From an uncultured Microbacterium sp. (lineage in GTDB: Bacteria > Actinomycetota > Actinomycetes > Actinomycetales > Microbacteriaceae), in contig NZ_CANKZA010000006.1 of the NCBI RefSeq assembly GCF_947488465.1, positions 158,140-222,139 on the forward strand: a DNA stretch of 64,000 nt, in the 5' to 3' direction. Each line of letters begins with the position of its first letter. Within the stretch, counting starts at the first letter, position 1. The translations under genes were made by a program, and so were the position numbers. The notes beneath the pieces were generated by a model that was not told the origin of the DNA, ran no database searches, and worked only from the letters and a program-made list of their open reading frames with translations. This document shows positions 53,603 through 62,866 of the stretch, in pieces.

Positions 53603-54360
53603 GCACGGAACTCGTGCGTGTCTATCCGGCCAGCGCGCCGAACGGCTCCGGTCTCGTCTGGGCGCACGGCGGCGGGTTCGCCGGCGGTGACCTCGACATG
53701 CCTGAGGCCGACTTCGTGGCCCGCACCCTGGCCGCCGCCGGAACCACCGTTGTGAGTGTCGACTACCGGTTGGCGGTCGGCGGCATCCACTTTCCCGTGC
53801 CTCTCGACGATGTCGTGAGCGCGTGGGGGTGGACCCACGCGCGCCGCGCAGAATTCGGGATCGATCGGCTCGCGATCGGCGGGGCGAGCGCGGGCGGCAA
53901 CCTGGCCGCGGCGGCTACGTTCCGTCTGGCGGGAACCGCGGCGGCACCGGATCTCGTGGTGTTGGCCTATCCGACCCTGCTGGCGATTCAGCCCGTGCCC
54001 GATGCCCCCCTCCGCCAGGCTCTCGACGATCACCCGGTCGCCGACCGGTTCGGACCGCAGGTCGTTCGCGAGATGTACGAGAACTACCTCGGCGCTCCGG
54101 CAGCCACGGCGTCCGTCGAGGCTGCGCCGGGTCTGGCCACGGCGGCGGAGCTCGCCGACTACCCGCCGACGCTCATCATCAACGGCGAGGTCGACGAACT
54201 GCGCGTGTCGGCCGAGGTCTTCGCCGCGAGCCTCGCCGCGGCGGGGCGCGAGGTCGACTGTCGCATCGAGCCCGGCACCGACCACGGCTTCCTCAACCGG
54301 CCCGACGGGCCGGCCGCTGCTCTCACCCTTGCGCGCATCGCCGCGCGCCTGAGCCGCTGA
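53599..54360 (+). CDS. Alpha/beta hydrolase-3 family esterase
   Basis: 253 aa. The ATG overlaps the beta-galactosidase stop (ATGA). HGGG at 23-26 is the oxyanion hole motif of the hormone-sensitive-lipase type; GGASAGGN gives the nucleophile S97. The acid and His are expected in INGEVDELR and GTDHGFLN. A carboxylesterase is the likely activity. The coupling suggests it removes acetyl or other ester groups from the sugar that the upstream enzyme hydrolyses, which is an inference from position. Confidence 0.88.
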   Translation: MSTELVRVYPASAPNGSGLVWAHGGGFAGGDLDMPEADFVARTLAAAGTTVVSVDYRLAVGGIHFPVPLDDVVSAWGWTHARRAEFGIDRLAIGGASAGGNLAAAATFRLAGTAAAPDLVVLAYPTLLAIQPVPDAPLRQALDDHPVADRFGPQVVREMYENYLGAPAATASVEAAPGLATAAELADYPPTLIINGEVDELRVSAEVFAASLAAAGREVDCRIEPGTDHGFLNRPDGPAAALTLARIAARLSR

Positions 54361-54372
54361 GCCCGTCTCGCG

Positions 54373-54441
54373 GACAGGAGATTCTGCACGCGGAGGGCGA
54401 TTTCCGGTCGTCACGGCCCCTTCGGCGCAGAATCTCCTGTC
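54373..54441. terminator. 69-bp palindrome between convergent genes
   Basis: Perfect 15-bp arms GACAGGAGATTCTGC and complement enclose a 39-nt centre, lying 12 bp after the esterase stop and 18 bp before the stop of the convergent beta-galactosidase gene. It is placed to end transcription from both sides. Confidence 0.7.
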
Positions 54442-54459
54442 GACCGAACCGCAGTGCGG

Positions 54460-56223
54460 TCAGAACTCGGTATGGCCGAGGTCGATGTCGGGCGCGAAGC
54501 GCACGGTAGGCGTGCCGAGGGAGTCGAACTCCAGCACCGTGATGAGGTTCTCGCCCGCGCGGGTCACGGGAGCGGGCACGAAGAGCGTGCGCTGCGGCCC
54601 CGATCGCCAGTAGCGGCCCAGGCAGAAGCCGTTGACCCACACGAGCCCCTTGCCCCACCCGTCGGTCGACAGCGCGAGGTCGGCGGGCGCCTCGAGCGCC
54701 ACCGTCGCCTCGAACACGTGTGCGCCGGCGGTGAGTGGCGCCTCCCCGTGTGACGAAAGCAGGCTGGACCCGTTCTCGAAGGGCTCCAGCGGCACCGCAG
54801 ACGCATTCCAGCCTGCAAGCGACTCACCGGCGAACGTCGCTGGGCCGATCAGACCCTTCGGTTCGCCGATCCGCGGGCCGTAGTTCACCCGGCCTTGATC
54901 TTCCACCAGCAGCTCGAGCAGCCCCTCGCCCCGCGGGAGGGTGATCGACCAGGCGTGGTCCTCGCGGGCGAGCACCCCCACCGGCTGACCGTCCAGGCTC
55001 ACCCAGGCGCGGTCGCGCACCTCGGAAAACGCGAGGACACCCGCCGCCGGGCCGCGATCGAGCTGCACGCGATAGCGGGCCAGCCCGCGCGAGATCCCCA
55101 GGGTGTCCATCGTCGGCACCTCGTTGTGCTCTTGCCAGTCGGGGGCGACGACGTCGCTGAGCGTGCCGACGCTGCGGAGCGGCGCGGTCTCCGGAACCGT
55201 GAACGGCGGGCGATCCGGCCGCGCGTACTCGGGCACCGGAGCGTAGCGGGAGATGACTTCGCGGAAGGCCCAGAACTTCTCGGTGGGTCGGCCGGCCTCA
55301 TCCAGCGGCGCGTCGTAGTCGTAGCTCGTGATCGTCGGCAGCCAAACTCCCTTGTCGTTCGCGCCGTTGGTGAGTCCGAAGTTCGTGCCGCCGTGCAGCA
55401 TGTAGATATTGACAGACGCTCCGGCGGCCAGAAGGTCATCGAGCTCCCGGGCCGACACCGCGGGGTCGGTCGTGTGGTGGTGGGCGCCCCAGTGGTCGAA
55501 CCAGCCGCACCAGAACTCCGAGCACATGAGCGGCCCCGTCGGCTGCTGGCGCCGGAGCGCCGCGAGGCGTTCGGTCGCGCGCGAGCCGAACGACCCGGTC
55601 GCGTGGAGGCCCGGAATGTTGCCGGCTGCGAGCATGTCCGCCATCGGCTGGTCGACCGTGGTCAAGGGCACCGTGGCACCGGTCTCGAGGAACAGGTCGC
55701 TCAGTGCACGCAGGTACGCGTGGTCAGACCCGTAGGCGCCGTACTCGTTCTCGACCTGCAGCATGATGACCGGGCCGCCCTGGTCGATCTGCAGCGGCGC
55801 GACGATCTCCATGACCTGGCGCAGGTATTCGCTCACGGCCGCCATATACCGGGGCTCGAGCGTGCGGACGCCGACCGCCGGGTCGCGGAGCAGCCAGGCG
55901 GGGAATCCGCCACCGTCGAATTCTGCGCAGATGTAGGGACCCGGGCGCACGATCGCGTGCATCCCCTCTTCCTGCACTTCCCGCAGGAATCGCGCGAGGT
56001 CCAAGCGCCCCGTCGTGTCGAACTCACCGCGCGTCGGCGCGTGCTCGTTCCACGCGACGTAGGTCTCGATCGTGTTGAGCCCCATCATCCGCCCCATGCG
56101 GATGCGGTCGCGCCACTGATCGGGGTGGATGCGGAAGTAGTGCAGCGCCCCCGAGATCACCCGGTGCGGCTGTCCGTCGAGGAGGAAGTCCTCGGCGCCG
56201 ATCTCGAACGTGTGACTGGTCAT
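54460..56223 (-). CDS. Beta-galactosidase, GH35
   Basis: 587 aa with the classical GH35 layout. RVISGALHYFRIHPDQW starts the barrel, RPGPYICAEFDGGGFPAW follows, LQVENEYG places the acid/base at E160, and MCSEFWCGWFD places the nucleophile at E236. A C-terminal jelly roll ends with GKGLVWVNGFCLGRYW. No signal peptide is present, so it is cytoplasmic and acts on imported beta-galactosides. It is divergent from galE, and a LacI-type operator lies between the two starts, so both are probably under the LacI regulator at 57340. Confidence 0.95.
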   Translation of the reverse strand: MTSHTFEIGAEDFLLDGQPHRVISGALHYFRIHPDQWRDRIRMGRMMGLNTIETYVAWNEHAPTRGEFDTTGRLDLARFLREVQEEGMHAIVRPGPYICAEFDGGGFPAWLLRDPAVGVRTLEPRYMAAVSEYLRQVMEIVAPLQIDQGGPVIMLQVENEYGAYGSDHAYLRALSDLFLETGATVPLTTVDQPMADMLAAGNIPGLHATGSFGSRATERLAALRRQQPTGPLMCSEFWCGWFDHWGAHHHTTDPAVSARELDDLLAAGASVNIYMLHGGTNFGLTNGANDKGVWLPTITSYDYDAPLDEAGRPTEKFWAFREVISRYAPVPEYARPDRPPFTVPETAPLRSVGTLSDVVAPDWQEHNEVPTMDTLGISRGLARYRVQLDRGPAAGVLAFSEVRDRAWVSLDGQPVGVLAREDHAWSITLPRGEGLLELLVEDQGRVNYGPRIGEPKGLIGPATFAGESLAGWNASAVPLEPFENGSSLLSSHGEAPLTAGAHVFEATVALEAPADLALSTDGWGKGLVWVNGFCLGRYWRSGPQRTLFVPAPVTRAGENLITVLEFDSLGTPTVRFAPDIDLGHTEF

Positions 56224-56287
56224 GCTGCTCCTGCCGTGCGTCGGCGCTCGGGGATTCTCCGCGCCGCTGGGGATGTCGTGAGACTAC

Positions 56288-56305
56288 CATGTTGACGTAA
56301 ACATG
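56288..56305. promoter_or_regulatory. LacI-type operator between beta-galactosidase and galE genes
   Basis: CATGTTGACGTAAACATG is palindromic in 8 of 9 positions per arm around a central CG, as in LacI/GalR operators. A similar site is at 58346-58363. Confidence 0.7.
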
Positions 56306-56352
56306 ACGGGAAACCCGACCGCGTAGAGTGGTCCCGACGCGAGGAGCGAAAG

Positions 56353-57330
56353 ATGAGTTGGCTGGTCACGGGTGGAGCGGGATACATCGGAGCGCACGTC
56401 GTGCGCGCGTTGGCGTCGGCGGGCATCGACCCGGTCGTGATCGACGATCTGTCGAGCGGTCACGCGGGCTTCGTGCCCGAAGGCGTGCCGTTCGTCCAGG
56501 GGACGATCCTCGACCGTGCCCTGCTCGAGAACACCATGCGCACCCACGGCGTGACGGGCGTCATCCACGTCGCGGGATTCAAGTACGCCGGCGTCTCGGT
56601 CACGAGGCCGCTGCACACCTACGAGCAGAACGTCGACGCGACGCGGATCGTCCTGCAGGCGATGGCGGATGCCGGCGTCCACAACATCGTGTTCTCCTCC
56701 TCGGCTGCCGTCTACGGCACGCCCGACGTCGACCTCGTCACCGAGGATCTGCCCAAGCGTCCCGCGTCGCCGTACGGCGAATCGAAGCTCATCGGCGAAT
56801 GGCTGCTGCGCGACCAGGCGATCGCGACAGCAGGTTCCGAGCATCCGCTCCGCCATACCTCGCTGCGGTATTTCAACGTCGTCGGTTCCGCCGATCCCAC
56901 GGTCTACGACACGAGCCCGCACAACCTGTTCCCGATCGTGTTCGAGAAGCTCCTCGCCGGCGACGTCCCTCAGATCAACGGCGAGGACTACGCGACTCCG
57001 GACGGCACGAACGTCCGCGACTACGTCCACGTCGGCGACATCGCTGCCGCACACGTCGTCGCAGCCCAGCGCCTCGCGGCCGGCGAACACGTCGAGGCGG
57101 CGTACAACCTCGGTTCCCAGAACGGGTTGAGCGTCCGCGAGATCATGGATGCCATGGCCCGGGTGACCGGCATCCCCTTCACTCCGAAGAGCGGGCCCCG
57201 CCGCGCGGGCGACCCCGATCGGATCGTCGCGACCGGCGAACTCGCCGCGCGTGACCTCGAGTGGCAGAACCGTTACACGGTCGACGAGATGGTGCGCACC
57301 GGCTGGGAAGCGCGCCGCGCCGCGCTCTGA
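56353..57330 (+). CDS. galE: UDP-glucose 4-epimerase
   Basis: 325 aa. The Rossmann motif TGGAGYIGAH (7-16) binds NAD; SSSAAVYG supplies the catalytic Ser region, and SPYGESK the YxxxK pair. NLGSQNGLSVREI is the usual C-terminal block. It interconverts UDP-galactose and UDP-glucose, the third step of the Leloir pathway, working with galT and galK downstream. The ATG follows AGGAG. It converges with the lacI-type gene, stops 9 bp apart. Confidence 0.95.
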   Translation: MSWLVTGGAGYIGAHVVRALASAGIDPVVIDDLSSGHAGFVPEGVPFVQGTILDRALLENTMRTHGVTGVIHVAGFKYAGVSVTRPLHTYEQNVDATRIVLQAMADAGVHNIVFSSSAAVYGTPDVDLVTEDLPKRPASPYGESKLIGEWLLRDQAIATAGSEHPLRHTSLRYFNVVGSADPTVYDTSPHNLFPIVFEKLLAGDVPQINGEDYATPDGTNVRDYVHVGDIAAAHVVAAQRLAAGEHVEAAYNLGSQNGLSVREIMDAMARVTGIPFTPKSGPRRAGDPDRIVATGELAARDLEWQNRYTVDEMVRTGWEARRAAL

Positions 57331-57339
57331 GCCAGCCCG

Positions 57340-58308
57340 TCAGGCGCTCGCGCGCTGTACGAGATGCGGCGTGAGCACGACCGGCGTCGCCTCGCCGCGC
57401 CCGATCAGGGTGACGAGTGAGGCGACCGCAGCCCCGCCCAGTTCGTCGAAGTCCTGTCGGACGGTCGTCAGCGGCGGGAAGTAGGACGCGGCATCCTCCA
57501 CGTCGTCGAACCCGATCACGGCAACATCGTCGGGCACGCGCCGTCCCGCCTCTGCGAGCGCGCGCAGCGCTCCGAGCGCCATCTGGTCGTTGGCCGCGAA
57601 CAGCGCCGTGATCTCCCCCGCGACGGGAGCGATGGCGTCGTGACCGGATGCCGAGGTCCAGTCACCGCGGAGCAGTTCCGGCGCCGCGACACCCGCTGCC
57701 TCGTGGGCCTCCCGCCAGCCGCGTTCGCGCTCGGCTGCCGCGAACGACCCGACGGGGCCAGCGAGGTGATGCACAGGCCCCCGGCCGAGACCGAGCAAGT
57801 GCGCAGTCGCCTCGCGTGCCCCGGCGGCGTGGTCGGTCTGGACAACGGCGAAGCGGTCATCGGCGGGTGAATCGACCACGACGAGGGCGAGCCCCGGCGG
57901 CACGTCGAGTCCGCGAGCGAGTGCCGTGGCTTCGTTGAGGATCACGGCACCGTCGATCCCCTGGTCGCTCAGTCGCGCGAACGCGTCGGCGACCGCCTCA
58001 CGACCGGATGCCGTGACGACCGTGAGCGCGAACCCCCGCTCGGCAGCGTGATCAGCGAGCGCTTGCAGCATGCGCGAGTTGCCGACCGACGACAGATTCG
58101 CCACGATCAGACCGATCGTGTCGGTACGCCCCGTGCGCAGCGCCCGCGCCGCACGGTGCATGCGATAGCCGAGTTGCGACATGGCCGCCTCGACGTTCGC
58201 TCGCGTCGCAGGATCGACGCGGGGGCTGTCGTTCACGACGCGCGAAACGGTCTGTGCGGAGACGCCGGCGACGGCGGCGACATCGGCCATGGAAACACGT
58301 CGCGTCAT
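57340..58308 (-). CDS. LacI-family transcriptional regulator of the galactose genes
   Basis: 322 aa. The N-terminal helix-turn-helix is SMADVAAVAGVSAQTVSRVVN, followed by the hinge (GYRMHRAARALRTGRT) and a periplasmic-binding-protein-like ligand domain (IGLIVANLSS, FAANDQMALG, VIGFDDVEDA). It is divergent from galTK and sits between galE and galT. The two operators at 56288 and 58346 flank it, so the likely regulon is beta-galactosidase, galE, galTK and itself, relieved by galactose or a beta-galactoside. The ligand is inferred from context only. Confidence 0.93.
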   Translation of the reverse strand: MTRRVSMADVAAVAGVSAQTVSRVVNDSPRVDPATRANVEAAMSQLGYRMHRAARALRTGRTDTIGLIVANLSSVGNSRMLQALADHAAERGFALTVVTASGREAVADAFARLSDQGIDGAVILNEATALARGLDVPPGLALVVVDSPADDRFAVVQTDHAAGAREATAHLLGLGRGPVHHLAGPVGSFAAAERERGWREAHEAAGVAAPELLRGDWTSASGHDAIAPVAGEITALFAANDQMALGALRALAEAGRRVPDDVAVIGFDDVEDAASYFPPLTTVRQDFDELGGAAVASLVTLIGRGEATPVVLTPHLVQRASA

Positions 58309-58345
58309 TCCGCCATCCTATGGGCAGGAATCCGGTCTTTCCGCT

Positions 58346-58363
58346 CGTGTTGACGATAACACG
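58346..58363. promoter_or_regulatory. LacI-type operator in the lacI/galT divergent promoter
   Basis: CGTGTTGACGATAACACG shares TGTTGACG and AACA with the operator at 56288-56305. It lies 49 bp before galT and 37 bp before the regulator start. Confidence 0.7.
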
Positions 58364-58412
58364 CAAACGCGGTAGCCTGGAGGCGTCACCACCTGCGAAG
58401 GAGCACGCAACG

Positions 58413-59600
58413 ATGCACCCCGACACCCCGTCCCCCGCCCCCACGGCGGCCGACGTGCAGACGCTCGGCGCCGGCGTCATCAAGCGCACCACACGCCTCG
58501 CCGACGGCCGCGAACTCATCTATTTCGATGACCCCGACACCACTCTCGGCGCAGAGCGCGCCGTCGACGCACGGGAGATCGAGCCGCGCCCGGCGACCGC
58601 CACGATGCGGCAAGACATCCTCACGGGCGATTGGGTCTCGATCGCCGCCGCCCGCCAGAACCGCGCGTTCCTGCCGCCGGCCGAGCTCGACCCGCTTGCT
58701 CCGCAGACGCCGACAAATCCCTCCGAGATCCCCTCGCTGTACGACGTCGCCGTCTTCGAGAACAAGTCGCCCTCGTTCGGCCCCGCCCTCGCCGAGGCCG
58801 TCGGGGATGCACCGGAGGCCACCGACCCGCCGCGCGGGCTCAACGATCTCGAGTACCTCGGCCTCGGTCGCACGCGCACGAGCGTCGGTCGCTGCGAGGT
58901 CGTCTGCTTCTCCCCGGAGCGCGAAGGCTCGTTCGGCACGCAGTCGGTCACCCGCGCCCGTACCGTGATCGAGGCGTGGGCCGACCGGACGGCCGCGCTT
59001 TCGGCCCTCCCCGGCGTCGAGCAGGTGTTCCCGTTCGAGAACCGTGGTGAGGCGATCGGTGTGACTCTGCAGCACCCGCACGGGCAGATCTACTCCTACC
59101 CGTACGTGACGCCGCGGACGACCCGCCTGCTCGATTCGATCGACCGCACCGCTCCCGACCTGTTCCAGCGCATCCTCGAGTTCGAACAACAGGGCCCGCG
59201 TGTGCTCCTGCGTGGCGAGCACTGGACCGCCTTCGTACCGTTCGCGGCCCGGTGGCCGATCGAGATCCACATGCTGCCGCACCGCCACGTTCCCGACTTC
59301 GCCGCCCTCACGAACGAGGAGCGGGACGAACTCGCCCCTCTCTACCTGCGCCTGCTGCGCGGCCTGGATGCTGTCTACGACTCGCCGACGCCCTACATCG
59401 CCGCCTGGCACCAAGCGCCAGTCAACGTCGGGCGCGACACCGTCCGCCTGAACCTGCAGATCACGTCGCCCCGCCGCGCTGCCGACAAGCTCAAATTCCT
59501 CGCTGGATCCGAAGCCGCCATGGGCGCCTGGATCGGCGATGTCCCGCCCGAAACCGCCGCAGACCGTCTGCGAGTCGCCATCGAAGGAGTACAGCTGTGA
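58413..59600 (+). CDS. galT: Galactose-1-phosphate uridylyltransferase
   Basis: 395 aa from the ATG at 58413, which follows GAAGGAG. The HIT-related catalytic motif LQHPHGQIYSYP places the nucleophile at H223. GDWVSIAAARQNR near residue 72, and the late HMLPHRHVPDF and WHQAPVN blocks, are typical of GalT. The enzyme swaps UMP between UDP-glucose and galactose-1-phosphate. Its stop overlaps the galK start by 4 nt, so the two are made together. Confidence 0.95.
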   Translation: MHPDTPSPAPTAADVQTLGAGVIKRTTRLADGRELIYFDDPDTTLGAERAVDAREIEPRPATATMRQDILTGDWVSIAAARQNRAFLPPAELDPLAPQTPTNPSEIPSLYDVAVFENKSPSFGPALAEAVGDAPEATDPPRGLNDLEYLGLGRTRTSVGRCEVVCFSPEREGSFGTQSVTRARTVIEAWADRTAALSALPGVEQVFPFENRGEAIGVTLQHPHGQIYSYPYVTPRTTRLLDSIDRTAPDLFQRILEFEQQGPRVLLRGEHWTAFVPFAARWPIEIHMLPHRHVPDFAALTNEERDELAPLYLRLLRGLDAVYDSPTPYIAAWHQAPVNVGRDTVRLNLQITSPRRAADKLKFLAGSEAAMGAWIGDVPPETAADRLRVAIEGVQL

Positions 59601-60769
59601 CCGCCGCCGAGCAGGCCGAGGGCCTCTTCCAGGAACTGACCGGTACCGAGCCCGCGGGCCGGTGGTCCTCCCCCGGTCGCGTGAACCTCATCGGTGAGCA
59701 CACGGATTACAACGACGGCTTCGTCTTCCCGTTCGCGATCGACTTCCGCACCGTCGTCGCCCTCGGCCTGCGCAGCGACGGCCGCATCCGGGTCGTCTCG
59801 ACCTTCGACCCGGTGCCGGTCGAGGTCGCCCTCGCCGACCTGGATGCGTTCTTCCCCGCCCGCCGCGACGAGATCGTCGAGTGGGCCCGCTACCCGCTCG
59901 GCGTCGCCTGGGCCCTGCTCGACGGCCGTGACGCCGCGGCGTTCGCCGGCGTCGACATCGCGATCGCGTCCGACGTTCCGGTGGGTGCGGGCTTGTCCTC
60001 GTCCGCCGCGATCGAGGGAGCCACGGCATCCGCCCTCAACGATGTCTGGGACCTCGGCCTTGACCGGATCGCGCTCGCGCAGGCCGGACGGCGCGCCGAG
60101 AACGAAGCGGTCGGCGCGCCGACCGGGATCATGGACCAGATGGCCTCGATGCGTGGCCAGGCTGACGCCGGGATCTTCCTCGACTGCCGTAGCTTCGAGG
60201 CGCAGGTGATCGAGCTGGGCTTCACCGCCGCGGGTCTCGACATCCTCGTGATCGACACGCGCGTGAGCCACGCGCACTCCACCGGCGGCTATGGTGAGCG
60301 CCGTGCGTCGTGCGAACAGGGCGCCGCGATCATGGGCGTGCCGGCGCTGCGCGATCTGTCGGTCGGTGACCTCGCACGCGCCGAAGAGCTGATGGACGAC
60401 GTCACGTTCCGCCGTGTCCGCCACGTCGTCACCGAGGATCAGCGCGTGCTGGACACGGTGCGGACGCTCCGAGAAGAGGGCCCCCGCGCGATCGGCGCAC
60501 TGCTCGACGCCTCGCACGTATCCATGCGCGACGACTTCGAGATCTCGGTTCCCGAGCTCGACCTCGCGGTGGAGACGGCCCGCACGGCCGGCGCGATCGG
60601 CGCGCGGATGACGGGCGGCGGTTTCGGCGGCTCGGCCATCGCACTCGTCGAGCACGCGCAGGTCGATGCGGTGCGCGCCGCGGTCGAGACGGCGTTCGCG
60701 GATGCCGGCTTCACCGCGCCGAACATCTTCACCGTGCATCCCTCCGGGGGCGCGCGCCGCGACGCCTGA
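59597..60769 (+). CDS. galK: Galactokinase
   Basis: 390 aa, GTG start overlapping galT (GTGA). All GHMP kinase motifs are present: SPGRVNLIGEHTDYNDGFV (signature I, galactose binding), PVGAGLSSSAAIE (ATP loop) and RMTGGGFGGSAIAL (motif III). It phosphorylates galactose at C1 with ATP, the entry step of the Leloir pathway, using the galactose freed by the alpha- and beta-galactosidases in this window. Confidence 0.96.
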   Translation: MTAAEQAEGLFQELTGTEPAGRWSSPGRVNLIGEHTDYNDGFVFPFAIDFRTVVALGLRSDGRIRVVSTFDPVPVEVALADLDAFFPARRDEIVEWARYPLGVAWALLDGRDAAAFAGVDIAIASDVPVGAGLSSSAAIEGATASALNDVWDLGLDRIALAQAGRRAENEAVGAPTGIMDQMASMRGQADAGIFLDCRSFEAQVIELGFTAAGLDILVIDTRVSHAHSTGGYGERRASCEQGAAIMGVPALRDLSVGDLARAEELMDDVTFRRVRHVVTEDQRVLDTVRTLREEGPRAIGALLDASHVSMRDDFEISVPELDLAVETARTAGAIGARMTGGGFGGSAIALVEHAQVDAVRAAVETAFADAGFTAPNIFTVHPSGGARRDA

Positions 60770-60796
60770 CCCGCGCCTTCGGTGAACGTCGGGTAG

Positions 60797-61660
<864 letters not shown>

Positions 61661-61694
61661 GCGGGGGCAGCGTCCCGAAGGCGCTGGCTCGCGT

Positions 61695-61735
61695 CGAGTG
61701 CGCTGGTCCCGGCACGCGCGCAACCAGCGCACTCG
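61695..61735. terminator. Hairpin between convergent genes
   Basis: Perfect 13-bp arms CGAGTGCGCTGGT and complement with a 15-nt loop, between the hydrolase and methyltransferase stops. Confidence 0.65.
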
Positions 61736-61784
61736 GTGATATCGGCACGGTGGGTGCTGCGGGCGTCGAGCCCACGCGTCGGAG

Positions 61785-62756
61785 TCACCCCACGACGGTG
61801 GCGTGCGGCATCCGGCGCTGCATGACAGCGATCGCCTCGGGATTGTCGTCGACGAGCACGGCGTCGCGGCCGAGCGCCGAGGCCACCGCGCCGGTCGTCC
61901 CACTGCCAGCGAAGAGGTCGAGAACGCGGTCGCCCGGACGGCTGGATGCCTGCACGATCCGGCGGAGAATCCCCTCCGGCTTCTGCGTCGGATAGCCGGT
62001 CTTCTCGCGTCCCGAGGTCGGCACGATCGTGTGCCACCAGACATCGGTGGGCAGCTTTCCGCGCGCAGCCTTCTCGGGGGTCACGAGCCCGGGGGCCATG
62101 TACGGCTCGCGATCGACACCGTCGGAGTCGAACCAGTACGCCGTGGGATCCTTCACGTAGACCAGGATCGTGTCGTGCTTGGTCGGCCAGCGGCTTTTGC
62201 TCTTCGCGCCGTAGTCGTACGCCCAGATCAGCTCGTTGAGAAAGCACTCACGCCCGAATAGGGCATCGAGCAGCACCTTCGCGTAGTGCGCCTCGCGGTA
62301 GTCCAGGTGCAGGTAGAGCGTTCCGTCGTCGGCGAGGAGCCGCCAGGCTTCGCGCAGCCGCGGCTCGAGGAAGTCCCAGTAGTCATCGAATCGATCGTCA
62401 TACTGCCGCAGATCCCCGCGCAACCGCTCATACGCCGTCCCGCGGAAGCCGGTCTTCACCCGCCCACCCCGTGCCGTATTCGGCACCCCGGGCGCCGTAT
62501 TCAGTCTGCGCGCCTCCGCCGCGGCGGCGTCGCCGCGTGTTTCCGCGGGTGCAGGCTCATCGCCACCGCGTGCAGACTGAATACGGTCCGAGGGGCGGGC
62601 GGCAGACTCGATCGCCTTGCCCTGCCGGCGGCCGGTGTTGAACGGGGGATCGAGATAGATCAGGGTGAACGAGGCGTCGGCGAAGCCGCGCGCGACAGTG
62701 AGATTGTCGCTGTGGTGGATTTCGACGCGGCCTGGCGCCACGGGTCCATGTCCCAC
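61785..62756 (-). CDS. Site-specific DNA methyltransferase (N6-adenine/N4-cytosine, beta class)
   Basis: About 323 aa from GTG 62756 (GTG 62741 possible; no ribosome binding site for either). The catalytic motif IV comes first, IYLDPPFNTG, and the AdoMet motif DLFAGSGTTG comes near the C-terminus; that order defines the beta class, and DPPF favours adenine N6 methylation. A stretch between NTGRRQGK and the GFRGTAYERL block is encoded by a palindromic element (62495-62586) and looks like a linker insertion. No restriction gene is adjacent, so it is an orphan enzyme, perhaps regulatory. Confidence 0.88.
   Translation of the reverse strand: MGHGPVAPGRVEIHHSDNLTVARGFADASFTLIYLDPPFNTGRRQGKAIESAARPSDRIQSARGGDEPAPAETRGDAAAAEARRLNTAPGVPNTARGGRVKTGFRGTAYERLRGDLRQYDDRFDDYWDFLEPRLREAWRLLADDGTLYLHLDYREAHYAKVLLDALFGRECFLNELIWAYDYGAKSKSRWPTKHDTILVYVKDPTAYWFDSDGVDREPYMAPGLVTPEKAARGKLPTDVWWHTIVPTSGREKTGYPTQKPEGILRRIVQASSRPGDRVLDLFAGSGTTGAVASALGRDAVLVDDNPEAIAVMQRRMPHATVVG
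62495..62586. repeat. 92-bp palindromic element, family 1, copy 3, inside the methyltransferase gene
   Basis: Perfect 15-bp arms CCGTATTCAGTCTGC and complement, same total length as copy 1. It lies between the catalytic motif and the following conserved block of the methyltransferase, in an open frame. A partial arm (GCCGTATTCGG) precedes it at about 62473. Confidence 0.9.
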
Positions 62757-62785
62757 TTGTGGCTGATGTGCGGGTGCGAAAGCAG

Positions 62786-62843
62786 CCAGAACTGGGACAT
62801 GCTCTGCCGAAATCGGGACACGCCCCGCCGGAATGGGGACATG
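62786..62843. repeat. Three imperfect repeats with 21-bp period upstream of the methyltransferase
   Basis: CCAGAACTGGGACATG, CCGAAATCGGGACACG and CCGGAATGGGGACATG start at 62786, 62807 and 62828. They occupy the gap between the ligase and methyltransferase genes. The exact two-turn period suggests protein binding or a coding origin. Confidence 0.75.
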
Positions 62844-62866
62844 AGCGGCGGGCGGGAGGCCGGAGC

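Noticed and set aside
61785..62756. Restriction-modification system
   Set aside because: No endonuclease gene lies on either side of the methyltransferase; the neighbours are a hydrolase and lipoate ligase.
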